Notes: generated by a model from the letters alone, not told the origin. A stretch of DNA of 64,000 nucleotides from Roseovarius lutimaris (GCF_900115165.1 NZ_FOVP01000003.1:124001-188000); one strand, 5' to 3'; positions 33,687 through 42,944 are shown, counted from the stretch's first letter. Program-made: numbers and translations.

Positions 33687-34774
33687 TGTATGTGGCCGTC
33701 AAGGGGGGCGAGCGCGCCATCGACAACGCCCATGCCTGGCTTGCCGAAGAGCGGCGCGGCGACCGAGCCGTGCTGGAGCTGAGTGTTGCGCAAATCCGCG
33801 AGCAGATGACATTGGCGGTCAATCGCGTCATGGCCGAAGGCTCGCTTTATGACCCTGACCTTGCGGCCTTGGCGATCAAGCAGGCGCGCGGCGATCTGAT
33901 CGAGGCGATCTTTCTGATCCGGGCCTATCGCACCACGCTGCCGCGGTTCGGCGCCTCAAACCCGATTGAAACCGGGGATATGCTCTGCGAGCGTCGCGTT
34001 TCGGCGACCTTCAAGGATGCGCCGGGCGGGCAGGTTCTGGGGCCGACCTTTGATTACACGCATCGTTTGCTGGATTTCAAGCTGGCGGCTGACGGTGAAG
34101 CAGGTGACGTGCCCAAGGGGACACCGACCCACGATCCCACGCCGCACATCATGTCGTTTCTGGACCGGGAGGGCCTGATTCAGGATGAGCGGGCCGGCGA
34201 GAATACGCCCCCCGACCTGACGCGCACGCCGCTTGAATTGCCCGCAGACCGGGCCTTGCGGCTGCAATCTCTGGCGCGCGGCGATGAGGGATTTATCCTT
34301 GGCCTGGCCTATTCCACCCAACGTGGGTACGCGCGCAATCATGCCTTTGTGGCCGAGTTGCGGATCGGGGCGGTGGCGGTTGAAATGGAGATTCCCGAGC
34401 TTGGGTTTGCCATCGAGATTGGCGAAATCACCCTCACGGAATGTGAGACGGTGAACCAGTTTCAGGGCTCGAAAACCGCGCCGCCGCAGTTCACACGCGG
34501 CTATGGTCTTGTGTTCGGCATGTCCGAGCGCAAGGCAATTTCCATGGCCCTGGTGGATCGGGCGCTGCGCTGGAAAGAGCTTGGCGAGGATAACCTCGGC
34601 GCGCCTGCGCAGGACGAGGAATTCGTTTTATATCATAGCGATAACATTCAGGCGACGGGGTTTTTAGAGCATATCAAGCTGCCGCATTATGTCGATTTCC
34701 AATCCGAGCTTGAGCTGATCCGCAAGCTGCGCCGCGAGGCGAAAGAAAACATCCCTCGCGAGGCGGCAGAATGA
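33686..34774 (+). CDS. phnI: C-P lyase subunit PhnI
   Basis: A 362-residue subunit with nucleosidase activity, which with PhnG, PhnH and PhnL forms alpha-D-ribose-1-methylphosphonate triphosphate from ATP and phosphonate. Typical blocks include MYVAVKGGERAI at the start, RRVSATFKDAPGGQVLGPT near 106-124 and QGSKTAPPQFTRGYGLVFG near 255-273. Length matches the family. It overlaps phnH by one base and phnJ by four. Confidence 0.95.
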   Translation: MYVAVKGGERAIDNAHAWLAEERRGDRAVLELSVAQIREQMTLAVNRVMAEGSLYDPDLAALAIKQARGDLIEAIFLIRAYRTTLPRFGASNPIETGDMLCERRVSATFKDAPGGQVLGPTFDYTHRLLDFKLAADGEAGDVPKGTPTHDPTPHIMSFLDREGLIQDERAGENTPPDLTRTPLELPADRALRLQSLARGDEGFILGLAYSTQRGYARNHAFVAELRIGAVAVEMEIPELGFAIEIGEITLTECETVNQFQGSKTAPPQFTRGYGLVFGMSERKAISMALVDRALRWKELGEDNLGAPAQDEEFVLYHSDNIQATGFLEHIKLPHYVDFQSELELIRKLRREAKENIPREAAE

Positions 34775-35640
34775 GCGACTATAATTTTGCCTATCTGGAC
34801 GAGCAGACCAAGCGGATGATCCGCCGTGCAATCCTCAAGGGGCTGGCGATCCCCGGCCATCAGGTGCCCTTTGCCAGCCGCGAAATGCCGATGCCCTATG
34901 GCTGGGGCACCGGCGGGGTACAGGTGAGCGCCGCCATTCTGACGCCGGAGGATACCTTGAAGGTGATTGATCAGGGGGCCGATGATACCACCAACGCCGT
35001 CTCGATCCGCCGCTTTTTCCAGAAAACCGCAGGTGTCGCCGTAACCGAGGCCACGGCGCAAGCCAGCGTGATCCAGACCCGGCACCGTATCCCCGAAGCG
35101 GACCTGCGCGCCGATCAGATCCTTGTCTATCAGGTGCCGATCCCCGAGCCGCTGCGCTTTCTGGAACCTTCGGAGGTGGAAACCCGCAAGATGCACGCGC
35201 TTGAGGATTATGGCCTCATGCATGTCAAGCTTTACGAGGACATCAGCCAGCACGGCGATATCGCCACCGCCTATGCCTATCCGGTCAAGGTCGAGGGGCG
35301 CTATGTAATGGATCCCTCGCCGATCCCGAAATTCGACAACCCCAAGCTTGAGATGGCCGGAATTCAGCTTTTCGGCGCCGGGCGTGAACAGCGGATCTAT
35401 GCGATTCCGCCCTACACGCGGGTGGTGAGCCTTGATTTTGACGACTATCCGTTTCAGCCCACCAAAGCCGATCACGCCTGTGATCTGTGCGGTGCGCAGA
35501 ACAGCTATCTTGACGAGTTGATCGTCGATGACGACGGCGGGCGCGTGTTCATGTGTTCGGATACCGATTATTGCAGCACCCGGCGCAAACAGGGCCATGT
35601 CGGCGCGCAGGGCTTGCCCTATGCGGAGGGTGCGACGTGA
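34771..35640 (+). CDS. phnJ: C-P lyase PhnJ, radical SAM enzyme
   Basis: The 289-residue enzyme that breaks the carbon-phosphorus bond by radical SAM chemistry. The cysteines C237, C240, C262 and C268 align with one constant offset of four to C241, C244, C266 and C272 of the Escherichia coli enzyme, so the iron-sulphur cluster and the thiyl-radical cysteine are all present. It overlaps phnI by four bases and phnK by four (GTGA). An intact PhnJ indicates a functional pathway, able to release methane from methylphosphonate. Confidence 0.97.
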   Translation: MSDYNFAYLDEQTKRMIRRAILKGLAIPGHQVPFASREMPMPYGWGTGGVQVSAAILTPEDTLKVIDQGADDTTNAVSIRRFFQKTAGVAVTEATAQASVIQTRHRIPEADLRADQILVYQVPIPEPLRFLEPSEVETRKMHALEDYGLMHVKLYEDISQHGDIATAYAYPVKVEGRYVMDPSPIPKFDNPKLEMAGIQLFGAGREQRIYAIPPYTRVVSLDFDDYPFQPTKADHACDLCGAQNSYLDELIVDDDGGRVFMCSDTDYCSTRRKQGHVGAQGLPYAEGAT

Positions 35641-36407
35641 CACCGCTTTTAGAGGTTGAAAACATTTCCAAATCCTATGGCGCACGGGTTGGTTGCACGG
35701 ATGTGTCGTTTGATCTTTATCCCGGCGAGGTGATGGGGATTGTCGGCGAAAGCGGCTCTGGCAAATCCACCTTGCTCAATTGTCTGGCCGGGCATCTGTG
35801 CCCCGACCTCGGCGCGGTGCGGTTTGACACCCGTGCCGATGGATTGCGCGACACCCTCACCATGAGCGAGCCCGAGCGCCGGATGCTGGGGCGCACCGAT
35901 TGGGCCTTTGTGCATCAAAACCCGCGTGACGGCCTGCGGATGAACGTGAGTGCGGGGGGCAATGTGGGCGAGCGGCTGATGGCGGTGAACGCGCGGCATT
36001 ACGGCGATATCCGCGCCTCGGCGATGGACTGGCTTGGCCGGGTCGAGATCGCCCACGACCGGATCGACGACCGTCCGACCGGCTTTTCCGGCGGCATGCA
36101 ACAGCGCCTTCAGATCGCGCGCAATCTGGTGATGGGTCCACGGCTCGTGTTCATGGATGAGCCGACCGGCGGCCTTGATGTGTCAGTGCAGGCGCGTCTG
36201 CTGGATCTGTTGCGCGGGCTGGTGCGCGACATGAACCTGAGCGCGATCATCGTCACCCACGACCTTGCCGTCGTGCGCCTTCTGGCGGATCGCCTTATGG
36301 TGATGAAAGACGGGAATGTGATCGAAACAGGCCTGACCGATCAGGTGCTGGACGATCCGCAACATGCCTATACCCAGCTTCTTGTGTCTTCTGTCTTGCA
36401 GGTGTGA
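35637..36407 (+). CDS. phnK: C-P lyase ABC-type protein PhnK
   Basis: A 256-residue ABC ATPase that docks on the PhnGHIJ core. Walker A GESGSGKST, signature FSGGMQQR and Walker B LVFMDEPT are intact. The GTG at 35637 overlaps the phnJ stop, and the protein then starts with TPLLEVENISKSYG as expected; longer in-frame extensions read through phnJ and are discounted. Four bases separate it from phnL. Confidence 0.94.
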   Translation: MTPLLEVENISKSYGARVGCTDVSFDLYPGEVMGIVGESGSGKSTLLNCLAGHLCPDLGAVRFDTRADGLRDTLTMSEPERRMLGRTDWAFVHQNPRDGLRMNVSAGGNVGERLMAVNARHYGDIRASAMDWLGRVEIAHDRIDDRPTGFSGGMQQRLQIARNLVMGPRLVFMDEPTGGLDVSVQARLLDLLRGLVRDMNLSAIIVTHDLAVVRLLADRLMVMKDGNVIETGLTDQVLDDPQHAYTQLLVSSVLQV

Positions 36408-36411
36408 CGCC

Positions 36412-37095
36412 ATGATCCATGTTGAAAACGTCTCGAAATCCTTCACCCTTCACAATCAGGCGGCAGCCGAAATCCCGGTCATGGCGGGGGCCTCTCTCTG
36501 TGTTGCGCCCGGCGAATGCGTGGCGCTGACCGGGGCCTCTGGGGCGGGGAAATCCACCCTGATGCGGATGATCTATGGCAACTATCTGACCGCCTCTGGC
36601 CGGATCATGGTGGGCGAGGTGGATGTGGCCAGGGCCGCCCCGCGCGAGATCATTGCGCTGCGTCGCTATACGCTTGGGTATGTCAGCCAGTTTTTGCGCG
36701 TTGTGCCGCGTGTCTCGACGCGCGATGTGGTGGCAGAGCCGCTTTTGGCGACGGGTGCGACGCGCGCCGAGGCGCTTGCGCAGGCTGAAACGCTTCTGGC
36801 GCGGCTGAATATTCCCGAGCGGCTCTGGCCGCTGAGCCCGACGACGTTTTCGGGCGGCGAACAGCAGCGGGTGAACATCGCGCGCGGCTTTGCCTATCCC
36901 TATCCGGCGCTGTTGCTGGATGAGCCGACGGCGAGCCTTGACCCGGATAATCGCGCGACGGTGCTTGCGATGATCGGCGAGGCCAAGGATCGCGGTGCGG
37001 CCATCATCGGGATTTTCCATGACCGGATGGCGCGCGACGAGGTCTGTGATCGCACATTGGACGTCAGCCAATTCACACCGGGCCGGGCCACATGA
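36412..37095 (+). CDS. phnL: C-P lyase ABC-type protein PhnL
   Basis: A 227-residue ABC ATPase resembling the LolD group, required for the first step of phosphonate activation and binding PhnK. Walker A GASGAGKST near residues 41-49, signature FSGGEQQR, Walker B ALLLDEPT and the switch His in GIFHD are present. ATG 36412 lies four bases after the phnK stop. Overlaps phnN by four bases. Confidence 0.94.
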   Translation: MIHVENVSKSFTLHNQAAAEIPVMAGASLCVAPGECVALTGASGAGKSTLMRMIYGNYLTASGRIMVGEVDVARAAPREIIALRRYTLGYVSQFLRVVPRVSTRDVVAEPLLATGATRAEALAQAETLLARLNIPERLWPLSPTTFSGGEQQRVNIARGFAYPYPALLLDEPTASLDPDNRATVLAMIGEAKDRGAAIIGIFHDRMARDEVCDRTLDVSQFTPGRAT

Positions 37096-37658
37096 GCGGC
37101 CGTTTCATCGCCATTGTCGGCCCTTCGGGCGTTGGCAAGGACAGCGTGATGCAGGCCCTGGCCGCGCGTGATCCGCGTCTTGGTCTGGCCCGGCGCGTCA
37201 TCACCCGCCCCGGTGATGCGGGCGGTGAGGAGTTTGACGGCGTGACCGAGGCGGCGTTCGAGGCGCAAGAGACCGCCGGAGTCTTCGCGCTTAGCTGGCG
37301 CGCGCACGGGCTTTGCTACGCAATCCCTGCCACGGTCGATGCGGTGCTGGCCGCAGGGCGCGATGTCATGGGAAACCTGTCGCGCAGTGTTCTGATCGCG
37401 GCGCAGGCGCGGTTTGCCCGGATAGAGGTCATCGCGCTCAGCGCAGACCATGCCACGCTTGCTGCGCGGCTTGTTCGGCGCGGGCGTGAAACCGATGCAG
37501 AGATTACCCGCAGGCTTGAACGCGCGACCTTCACGCTTCCACAAGGGGTCAAGGCCCATGTGGTTGAAAACAATGGCGTGCTTGACGATTGCGTCGCGGC
37601 CATTCTGACGCATCTTTATCCGGGGGCGATGGCCTGCAACACGGGGACCGACAAATGA
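37092..37658 (+). CDS. phnN: ribose 1,5-bisphosphokinase PhnN
   Basis: A 188-residue kinase that converts ribose 1,5-bisphosphate to PRPP, recycling the ribosyl group left by C-P lyase. The P-loop GPSGVGKDS lies at residues 10-18, followed by RRVITRPGDAGGEEFDGVTE near 35-54, as in guanylate-kinase-like PhnN. In this organism it precedes phnM, the order phnGHIJKLNM common in Rhodobacterales. Overlaps on both sides are four bases. Confidence 0.93.
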   Translation: MSGRFIAIVGPSGVGKDSVMQALAARDPRLGLARRVITRPGDAGGEEFDGVTEAAFEAQETAGVFALSWRAHGLCYAIPATVDAVLAAGRDVMGNLSRSVLIAAQARFARIEVIALSADHATLAARLVRRGRETDAEITRRLERATFTLPQGVKAHVVENNGVLDDCVAAILTHLYPGAMACNTGTDK

Positions 37659-38800
37659 CCGATGACACCATCCTTGCCAATGCGCGCCTTGTTCTGAACG
37701 ACGAGGTGATCCTTGGATCGCTCTGCATCAAGGATGGGGTGATCAGCGATATTGCCAGTGGCGGAGCGGTTTCGCCGGGTGCGCGCGATATGCAGGGCGA
37801 TTTTGTGGCACCCGGTCTGGTCGAATTGCACACCGACAACCTTGAGCGGCATCTGGCACCGCGCCCCAAGGTCGACTGGCCGCATCGCGCCGCCATTCTG
37901 GCGCATGATCGCGAATTGGCGGGCACCGGCATCACAACCGTGTTCGATGCGATCCGGGTCGGGTCTATCGTGTCGGGGGCCAGCAAACGCTATGGTCGAT
38001 ATGCCCGAAAGATGGCCGACGAAATCCTTGAAATGCGGGACGGGGGCCGGCTCAGGGTCAGCCACCATATTCACCTGCGTGCCGAGATTTGTTCCGAAAC
38101 GCTGGTCGATGAATTTACCGAGTTTTCGGCTGATGACCGGATCGGCATTGTCTCGATGATGGATCACACACCCGGACAGCGGCAGTTTTCAGACCTGGCA
38201 AAGTTTGAAACCTATGTCCGGGGCAAGCATGCGTTTGGCGAACAGGAGTTCCGCGAATACGTGGATTTTCTCTATGATCTTCAGGGTCGGGTGGGCCCCA
38301 GCCATGAGGCCGCGATCGTAAAGGCCGCCAAACGGCTTGGGGCGACCCTGGCCAGCCACGATGATACAACCGCCGATCAGGTCGCGACCAGCAAGGCCTA
38401 TGGCGTCACACTGGCCGAATTTCCGACCACGCGTGCCGCGGCGGAGGCCTGTCACGCGCATGGCATTGCCACGATCATGGGCGCGCCGAACCTTATTCGT
38501 GGCGCGTCGCATTCCGGCAACGTCGCGGCGCGCGATCTGGCGCGGCTGGATCGGCTGGATATCCTGTCGTCGGACTATGTGCCATCGGCATTGCTGATGG
38601 CGGCGGTTCAGCTGGGCGATCTTTGGGGCGACCTGCCGCGCGGCATGGCGACCGTCACCGCGCGCCCCGCCCGGGCCGTCGGTCTGAGCGACCGGGGATC
38701 GCTGCGCCTCGGACAAAGGGCCGATCTCATCCGGTTCGCGGTGCTGGATGGCACACCGGTCTTGCAGGAAACATGGGGGGCCGGGAAACGGGTGTTCTGA
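37655..38800 (+). CDS. phnM: PhnM, alpha-D-ribose-1-methylphosphonate-5-triphosphate diphosphatase
   Basis: A 381-residue amidohydrolase-fold enzyme that removes pyrophosphate from the ribosyl phosphonate triphosphate before PhnJ acts. Metal-binding features include GLVELHTDNLERH near 59-71, HHIHLRAEI near 134-142 and ASHDDTT near 231-237. ATG 37655 overlaps the phnN stop. The phosphonate transporter genes phnCDE, often next in the operon, do not follow; the next bases belong to a pseudogene mosaic. Confidence 0.95.
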   Translation: MTDDTILANARLVLNDEVILGSLCIKDGVISDIASGGAVSPGARDMQGDFVAPGLVELHTDNLERHLAPRPKVDWPHRAAILAHDRELAGTGITTVFDAIRVGSIVSGASKRYGRYARKMADEILEMRDGGRLRVSHHIHLRAEICSETLVDEFTEFSADDRIGIVSMMDHTPGQRQFSDLAKFETYVRGKHAFGEQEFREYVDFLYDLQGRVGPSHEAAIVKAAKRLGATLASHDDTTADQVATSKAYGVTLAEFPTTRAAAEACHAHGIATIMGAPNLIRGASHSGNVAARDLARLDRLDILSSDYVPSALLMAAVQLGDLWGDLPRGMATVTARPARAVGLSDRGSLRLGQRADLIRFAVLDGTPVLQETWGAGKRVF

Positions 38801-38814
38801 AAACCTGTCGGCCC

Positions 38815-38967
38815 TTAATCCCAGAATTCCGCCCGCAGTTTGCGTTTGTAAAGCTTTCCGGTGGCCGAGCGCGGCACCTCCTGGCGTAACTCAAGGCTGC
38901 GTGGGCATTTCATGGCCGAGAGTGTTTCGCGGCAATGGGCCAGCAGGGTTTCGCGCAGGGCATCCGT
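38815..38967 (-). pseudogene. 3' fragment of an acyl-CoA synthetase gene
   Basis: The minus strand encodes a C-terminal end of about 50 residues with TLSAMKCPRSLELRQEVPRS and ATGKLYKRKLRAEFWD before a TAA stop at 38815-38817. This is the AMP-binding enzyme C-terminal domain with the catalytic Lys of TGK. The frame differs from the acyl-CoA dehydrogenase fragment joined to it at about 38967, and the remaining 500 or so residues are missing. A deletion remnant. Confidence 0.8.
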
Positions 38968-39638
38968 CGGCGGGTGAATGGATGTTCCGGGCGCAGCCCT
39001 TCGGCGCCCATCAGTTGCAACACTTGCGGCAGGTGGGTTTGCGCAGCGGTCACGGCGACGATCTTGGCCTCGGCGGCGGCAAGCTGGGCGTCCTCGGCGT
39101 TTGTCACCAGAGCGACGGCCTTGGCTGTGACGGCGGTTGACGCGTCAGGGGCGGCCACGGCATCGGCCAGATGCGCCTGCCAGCTTGGGATCGCATTGAG
39201 CGGTTTGCCAAAGCTGTGACGGGTCGCGCCATAGCTCTGCACGGTTTCGATCGCGGCCGACATCATGCCGTTGCACATGGCCGCAACATAGGTGCGCGCG
39301 GCGTTGATCTCGGTCAGGATCGCCTTGAAGGCAGTGCCGGGTGCGATCAGCTTTGCCTGCGTCGGCAGGGCGACATCGTTGAACGTGAACCCGCCGGGGG
39401 CCGCGTATTGGGCATAGACAATCGACAGCCCCGTGTGGCGCCCGTTGATGATCCAGGTTTTCTCGCCATTCAGACGCCAGCCATCGCCGTCTTGCCGCGC
39501 CGTGGTGGTGGCGGCGGCAAAATCGCTGCCGGTGCCGGGTTCGGTGAGCGCCGTGCAGGCCGAGACCTGACCCGAGAGCAGCGCCGGAAGGTATCGGTCG
39601 CGCAGGTCGCGGGGCGCGATCTGGCACAGGCGCAGGGC
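38967..39638 (-). pseudogene. internal fragment of an acyl-CoA dehydrogenase gene
   Basis: About 224 codons encode the middle and most of the C-terminal domain of an acyl-CoA dehydrogenase: TALTEPGTGSDFAA, the NGEKTWIINGR motif, and YGATRHSFGKPLNAI. The N-terminal domain is replaced by livM sequence at about 39638 and the extreme C terminus is lost at the junction with acyl-CoA ligase sequence. The frame is open through the livM junction, so a hybrid product could be translated, but it cannot be a working dehydrogenase. Confidence 0.8.
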
Positions 39639-39956
39639 GATGCCGATGGCGCCGACCAGACCTTCGTTCTGGCGGGTTGCCACAAGCGTCTGCCCGATGC
39701 GCGAGCGCACGATCAGCGCGGCAAGCCCGGTCATCAGCGTGGCAATGATCAACACCATATAACAATAGGTCTCGCGGTCGCGAAAGTTGAACAGCCCATC
39801 CTTGCTTCCGGGTTTGGGGATGCCGGTGATGCCGGCCTCGCCTTGAGCCAGGTCATGAAAATTCATCAGCACGATGAAGATCACCATGTTGAACGCCAGC
39901 GTCACAATCGTGAAATAGTGCCCCTTGACCCGCAGGCTCCGATAGCCTGGCCGGTC
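39639..39956 (-). pseudogene. internal fragment of livM (branched-chain amino acid permease)
   Basis: About 105 codons match the middle of LivM: LRVKGHYFTIVTLAFNMVI, HDLAQGEAGITGIPKPG and SRIGQTLVATRQNEGLVGAI are characteristic. It lacks both ends. The upstream side joins livH sequence and the downstream side joins acyl-CoA dehydrogenase sequence, both in frame. It cannot form a permease. Confidence 0.8.
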
Positions 39957-39962
39957 TTGGTC

Positions 39963-40235
39963 TTCGACAAACAGCGTCATGGCGACGAACAGCATCGCGG
40001 CGGCGAGGATCACGTAAAGCCGCAGTTCGGGAATGCTCACCCCGCCGATATTGAACACCCGGTTCAGGTTGGTCGGGATGACCACCTGTTCATGGTCAAA
40101 GAATTCAAGGTTAAGGCCTTCTATCATCATTGTCAGGCCTAGCGCTACGATGAAGGCGTTGATGTGGCTGGCATCGCGCACCGGTCGATAGGCCAACAGC
40201 TCAATCAGCGCCCCAGAAAGACCTTGCAATACCAA
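39963..40235 (-). pseudogene. internal fragment of livH (branched-chain amino acid permease)
   Basis: About 90 codons match the central part of LivH (ALIELLAYRPVRDASHINAF, IVALGLTMMIEGLNLEFF, NIGGVSIPELRLYVI). The first 70 or so residues are missing; an in-frame TGA lies just upstream at 40239-40241 and the first possible start is a TTG without ribosome binding site. The end is cut at the livM junction. This is the 5' edge of the mosaic. Confidence 0.8.
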
Positions 40236-40326
40236 ACGTCAGCGGAGAAATTTCAAGCCTGTGTTGCAGCGACCCGTTGAAACCGCACCGCAGAGCAGAC
40301 ATCCAGGCCGACCGAAACCCGCCACC

Positions 40327-40623
40327 TCAGCGGATGACAATCTCATCGCTGCGCAGCAGGCCGAGAACATCGCGTGCCTGTTGATCGAGAAGATCAAGGT
40401 CAAGGTAGGTGTCAGAGAGCCGATGCGTCAGGTTTTCCATCCGCGCCACTTGCGTGTTGAGCTGATCAAGCTGAGCCTGCAACAACGTGCTTTGCGCCTC
40501 GATTTCGGCGCGGCGGAACAGGCCGTAATCGCCTTGCACGGCGGCAAAGGTGAAATATGCGCCCAAAAAGAACGCCACCGTAAAAAAGATAAGCATGCCC
40601 CAGGGCCTGTTACGGGTGGTCAT
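40327..40623 (-). CDS. ftsB: FtsB/DivIC-family septum protein
   Basis: A 98-residue bitopic membrane protein: short basic N terminus, one helix (about residues 10-30), then a periplasmic coiled coil (about 38-75) and a C-terminal tail with ARDVLGLLRSDEIVIR, as in alphaproteobacterial FtsB/DivIC. It forms the FtsQLB complex that triggers septal peptidoglycan synthesis. The gene stands alone, between the pseudogene mosaic and the divergent aidB. Confidence 0.85.
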   Translation of the reverse strand: MTTRNRPWGMLIFFTVAFFLGAYFTFAAVQGDYGLFRRAEIEAQSTLLQAQLDQLNTQVARMENLTHRLSDTYLDLDLLDQQARDVLGLLRSDEIVIR

Positions 40624-40753
40624 GATGCGTGGTCTGCCTCTTCATCCGCCTCTGACGGGCGCTCGGGTCACCATGCCACAGGGCGCGCGCTTTGTGAATC
40701 CCCTTTCGCAGGATTTGCCGGCGCTTTACGGTACGCCTTAAAGGAGAGCCTGA

Positions 40754-42385
40754 ATGCAAGATACACCACCGCCTGCGGCCACACTCTGGCATGACGCGCT
40801 CAATCAGCCCGCGCTGCGCGGTGACCTTGACCTATGGGCCAGCGATCCGGCCCTCAGGGCCCATGCCACGGCGGCGGGGGCGGATGCGGGGCATCTGGCC
40901 TCTTACGGCGCGCGGATCGGCACCGCCGAGATGCGCCGCCTCGGCGACGAGGCCAACCGCCATGCGCCGGAGCCGGTGTTGTTTGACACCGGTGGTCGCC
41001 GCCTTGACGAGGTGCGCTTTCATCCCGCCTATCATCAGCTGATGCAGGTCGGCATCGGCGCGGGCTATGCCGCCATCGCCTATGAGGGTGGGCAGGGCGG
41101 GCATGCCACGCATGCCGCGATGGTCTATCTTACCTCTCAGGTCGAGGCGGGTGTGTGCTGTCCGATGACCATGACCTATGCCGCGGTGCCCGCGCTCAAG
41201 GCCGATAAGGCGCTGTTTGCCCGATGGGTGCCCAAGCTGATCGCGCGCACCTATGACGGGATGCCAAGACCGCTGGCGCGCAAGGCCGGGGCGACGCTTG
41301 GCATGGCGATGACCGAAAAACAGGGTGGCTCTGATCTGCGCCACACCAACACCACCGCCACGCCCGAGGGCGATCTTTACCGGCTTGAAGGCCATAAGTG
41401 GTTCTGCTCGGCGCCAATGTCGGACGGGTTTCTGACGCTGGCGCAGGCGTCCGGCGGGCTGACCTGCTTTCTGGTGCCGCGCTGGTTGGAGGACGGGCGC
41501 AACGCGATCCACCTGCAACGGCTCAAGGACAAGATGGGCAATCGTGCCAATGCCTCTGCGGAAATCGAGTACCACGGCGCCTATGCGCATCGGCTTGGCG
41601 ATGAGGGCGCAGGCGTCAGCACGATTATCGAAATGGTCCATCACACCCGGCTTGATACCGCTCTGGCCCCGGCGGGATTGATGCGCGCCGCGCTCGATCA
41701 GGCCCATCACTGGGTACGCCAACGCTCGGTCGCGGACGCCATGCTGATTGATCAGCCGCTGATGCGGCAGGTTCTGGCCGATCTCTGCCTCGATTGGGAA
41801 GGGGCGCTTGCGCTTGGGATGCATGTGGCGCGCGCCTTTGACGGTACAACGCCGGGTGATCGCGCCTTTGCGCGCCTCGGGGTGGCGCTGGCGAAATTCA
41901 TCAACAACAAGCTCTGCCCCGGCGTGATTTCCGAGGCGATGGAATGCCTTGGCGGCATGGGCTATGTCGAGGAGACCGGCATGCCGCGGCTCTACCGCGA
42001 GGCGCCGCTGAATTCGATCTGGGAAGGCTCGGGCAATGTCATCTGTCTTGATATCCTGCGCACCCTGCGCCGTGAACCGCTGGCAGGTGAGAGCCTGAGC
42101 GCGGAGCTTGGCGCGGCGACAGGCCATGACCGGGGCTTTGATGCGGCCCTCAAGGCGCATATGCAGCAGTTTCCGAAATTGCCCGATCTGGCGCAGGCGC
42201 GGTGGTACTGCGAAAGCCTTGCCACGTTGCTGACCGCCTCGGTTCTGATCCGCACTGCGCCCAATGAGATATCGGGCGCCTATATTGCCGCGCGCCTTGC
42301 CGGGCCGCGCGGGCGGGTTGCCGGGGCGATGGGACAGATTGACTGCGCGGCTGTTCTGGCGCGTCTTGGCACTGGCGGAAGATAA
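40754..42385 (+). CDS. aidB: AidB-like acyl-CoA dehydrogenase-fold protein
   Basis: A 543-residue flavoprotein of the AidB family, part of the adaptive response to DNA alkylation in Escherichia coli. Typical blocks are AMTEKQGGSDLR near 193-204, GHKWFCSAPMSDGFL near 217-231, RLKDKMGNRANASAEIE near 257-273 and EMVHHTRLDTALA near 295-307. Length is that of AidB and longer than ordinary acyl-CoA dehydrogenases. AAAGGAGA precedes the ATG. It is not linked to ada or alkB here. Confidence 0.88.
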   Translation: MQDTPPPAATLWHDALNQPALRGDLDLWASDPALRAHATAAGADAGHLASYGARIGTAEMRRLGDEANRHAPEPVLFDTGGRRLDEVRFHPAYHQLMQVGIGAGYAAIAYEGGQGGHATHAAMVYLTSQVEAGVCCPMTMTYAAVPALKADKALFARWVPKLIARTYDGMPRPLARKAGATLGMAMTEKQGGSDLRHTNTTATPEGDLYRLEGHKWFCSAPMSDGFLTLAQASGGLTCFLVPRWLEDGRNAIHLQRLKDKMGNRANASAEIEYHGAYAHRLGDEGAGVSTIIEMVHHTRLDTALAPAGLMRAALDQAHHWVRQRSVADAMLIDQPLMRQVLADLCLDWEGALALGMHVARAFDGTTPGDRAFARLGVALAKFINNKLCPGVISEAMECLGGMGYVEETGMPRLYREAPLNSIWEGSGNVICLDILRTLRREPLAGESLSAELGAATGHDRGFDAALKAHMQQFPKLPDLAQARWYCESLATLLTASVLIRTAPNEISGAYIAARLAGPRGRVAGAMGQIDCAAVLARLGTGGR

Positions 42386-42405
42386 ATTCACAAAATTAGA
42401 TGTGT

Positions 42406-42419
42406 TTGATTTGGATCAA
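42406..42419 (+). promoter_or_regulatory. perfect Fnr/Dnr box upstream of the DsrE-like gene
   Basis: TTGAT-TTGG-ATCAA, a perfect Fnr-family palindrome. Its centre at 42412.5 puts a start site near 42454 in class II position, and TATCTT at 42438-42443 is a suitable -10. The DsrE-like gene begins at 42507. This suggests induction at low oxygen or by NO, via FnrL or the Crp/Fnr protein at 7473. Confidence 0.8.
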
Positions 42420-42506
42420 CGCCTGTCGTCTGGCGTGTATCTTAGGGTGGGGCGGTAAACAGTCATTCAAGGTTCATCTTTACCTACACCCGAAAGGATC
42501 ACTCCA

Positions 42507-42944
42507 ATGCGCAAAACCCTTGCTGCCGCCACCCTTGGCCTTGCCGCCCTGACCAACACCCCGGCCATGGCCGAAGAGGTTCCCCGGCTGGTGACCATTG
42601 TAACCAGCCCCGACGCCCAGACCCAGTTGATGAGCATGGTGCTGACCATGCAATCCATGCAGCAGGGGGCAGAGGCCTATATGCTGCTCTGTGGTCCGGC
42701 GGGCGATCTGGCGCTCAAGGACGCGCCCGCACCCGCCACCGCGCCGCAAAAACCCAAGGGCATGAGCCCGCAGGGCCTGATGCAGAAAATCATGGCGGCT
42801 GGCGGAACCGTCGAGGTCTGTGCAATTTACTTGCCAAACAAGGGGATAGAGGCCTCTGCCTTGCTTGATGGGGTCGGCTCGGCTAAACCACCTGCAGTGG
42901 CCGCGCGTTTGCTGGCCGACGAAACGCGGATCATGTCCTTTTAG
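42507..42944 (+). CDS. secreted DsrE-like protein
   Basis: A 145-residue precursor. Signal peptide about residues 1-22 (cleavage near AMA-EE). The mature part resembles the DsrE/peroxiredoxin-like fold: VTIVTSPDAQTQLMSMVLTM and AEAYMLLCGPAGDLAL are typical, with Cys61 at the DsrE cysteine position and a later Cys103 (VEVCAIYLPNKG). A proline-rich linker lies between. It probably acts in the periplasm in sulphur or redox chemistry. AAAGGAT precedes the ATG, and a perfect Fnr box lies 88 bases upstream. Confidence 0.78.
   Translation: MRKTLAAATLGLAALTNTPAMAEEVPRLVTIVTSPDAQTQLMSMVLTMQSMQQGAEAYMLLCGPAGDLALKDAPAPATAPQKPKGMSPQGLMQKIMAAGGTVEVCAIYLPNKGIEASALLDGVGSAKPPAVAARLLADETRIMSF

Noticed and set aside
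38910..40235. Reading the 441-codon frame as one functional fusion gene
   Set aside because: All joined parts are incomplete fragments of unrelated proteins; a pseudogene mosaic is the simpler explanation.
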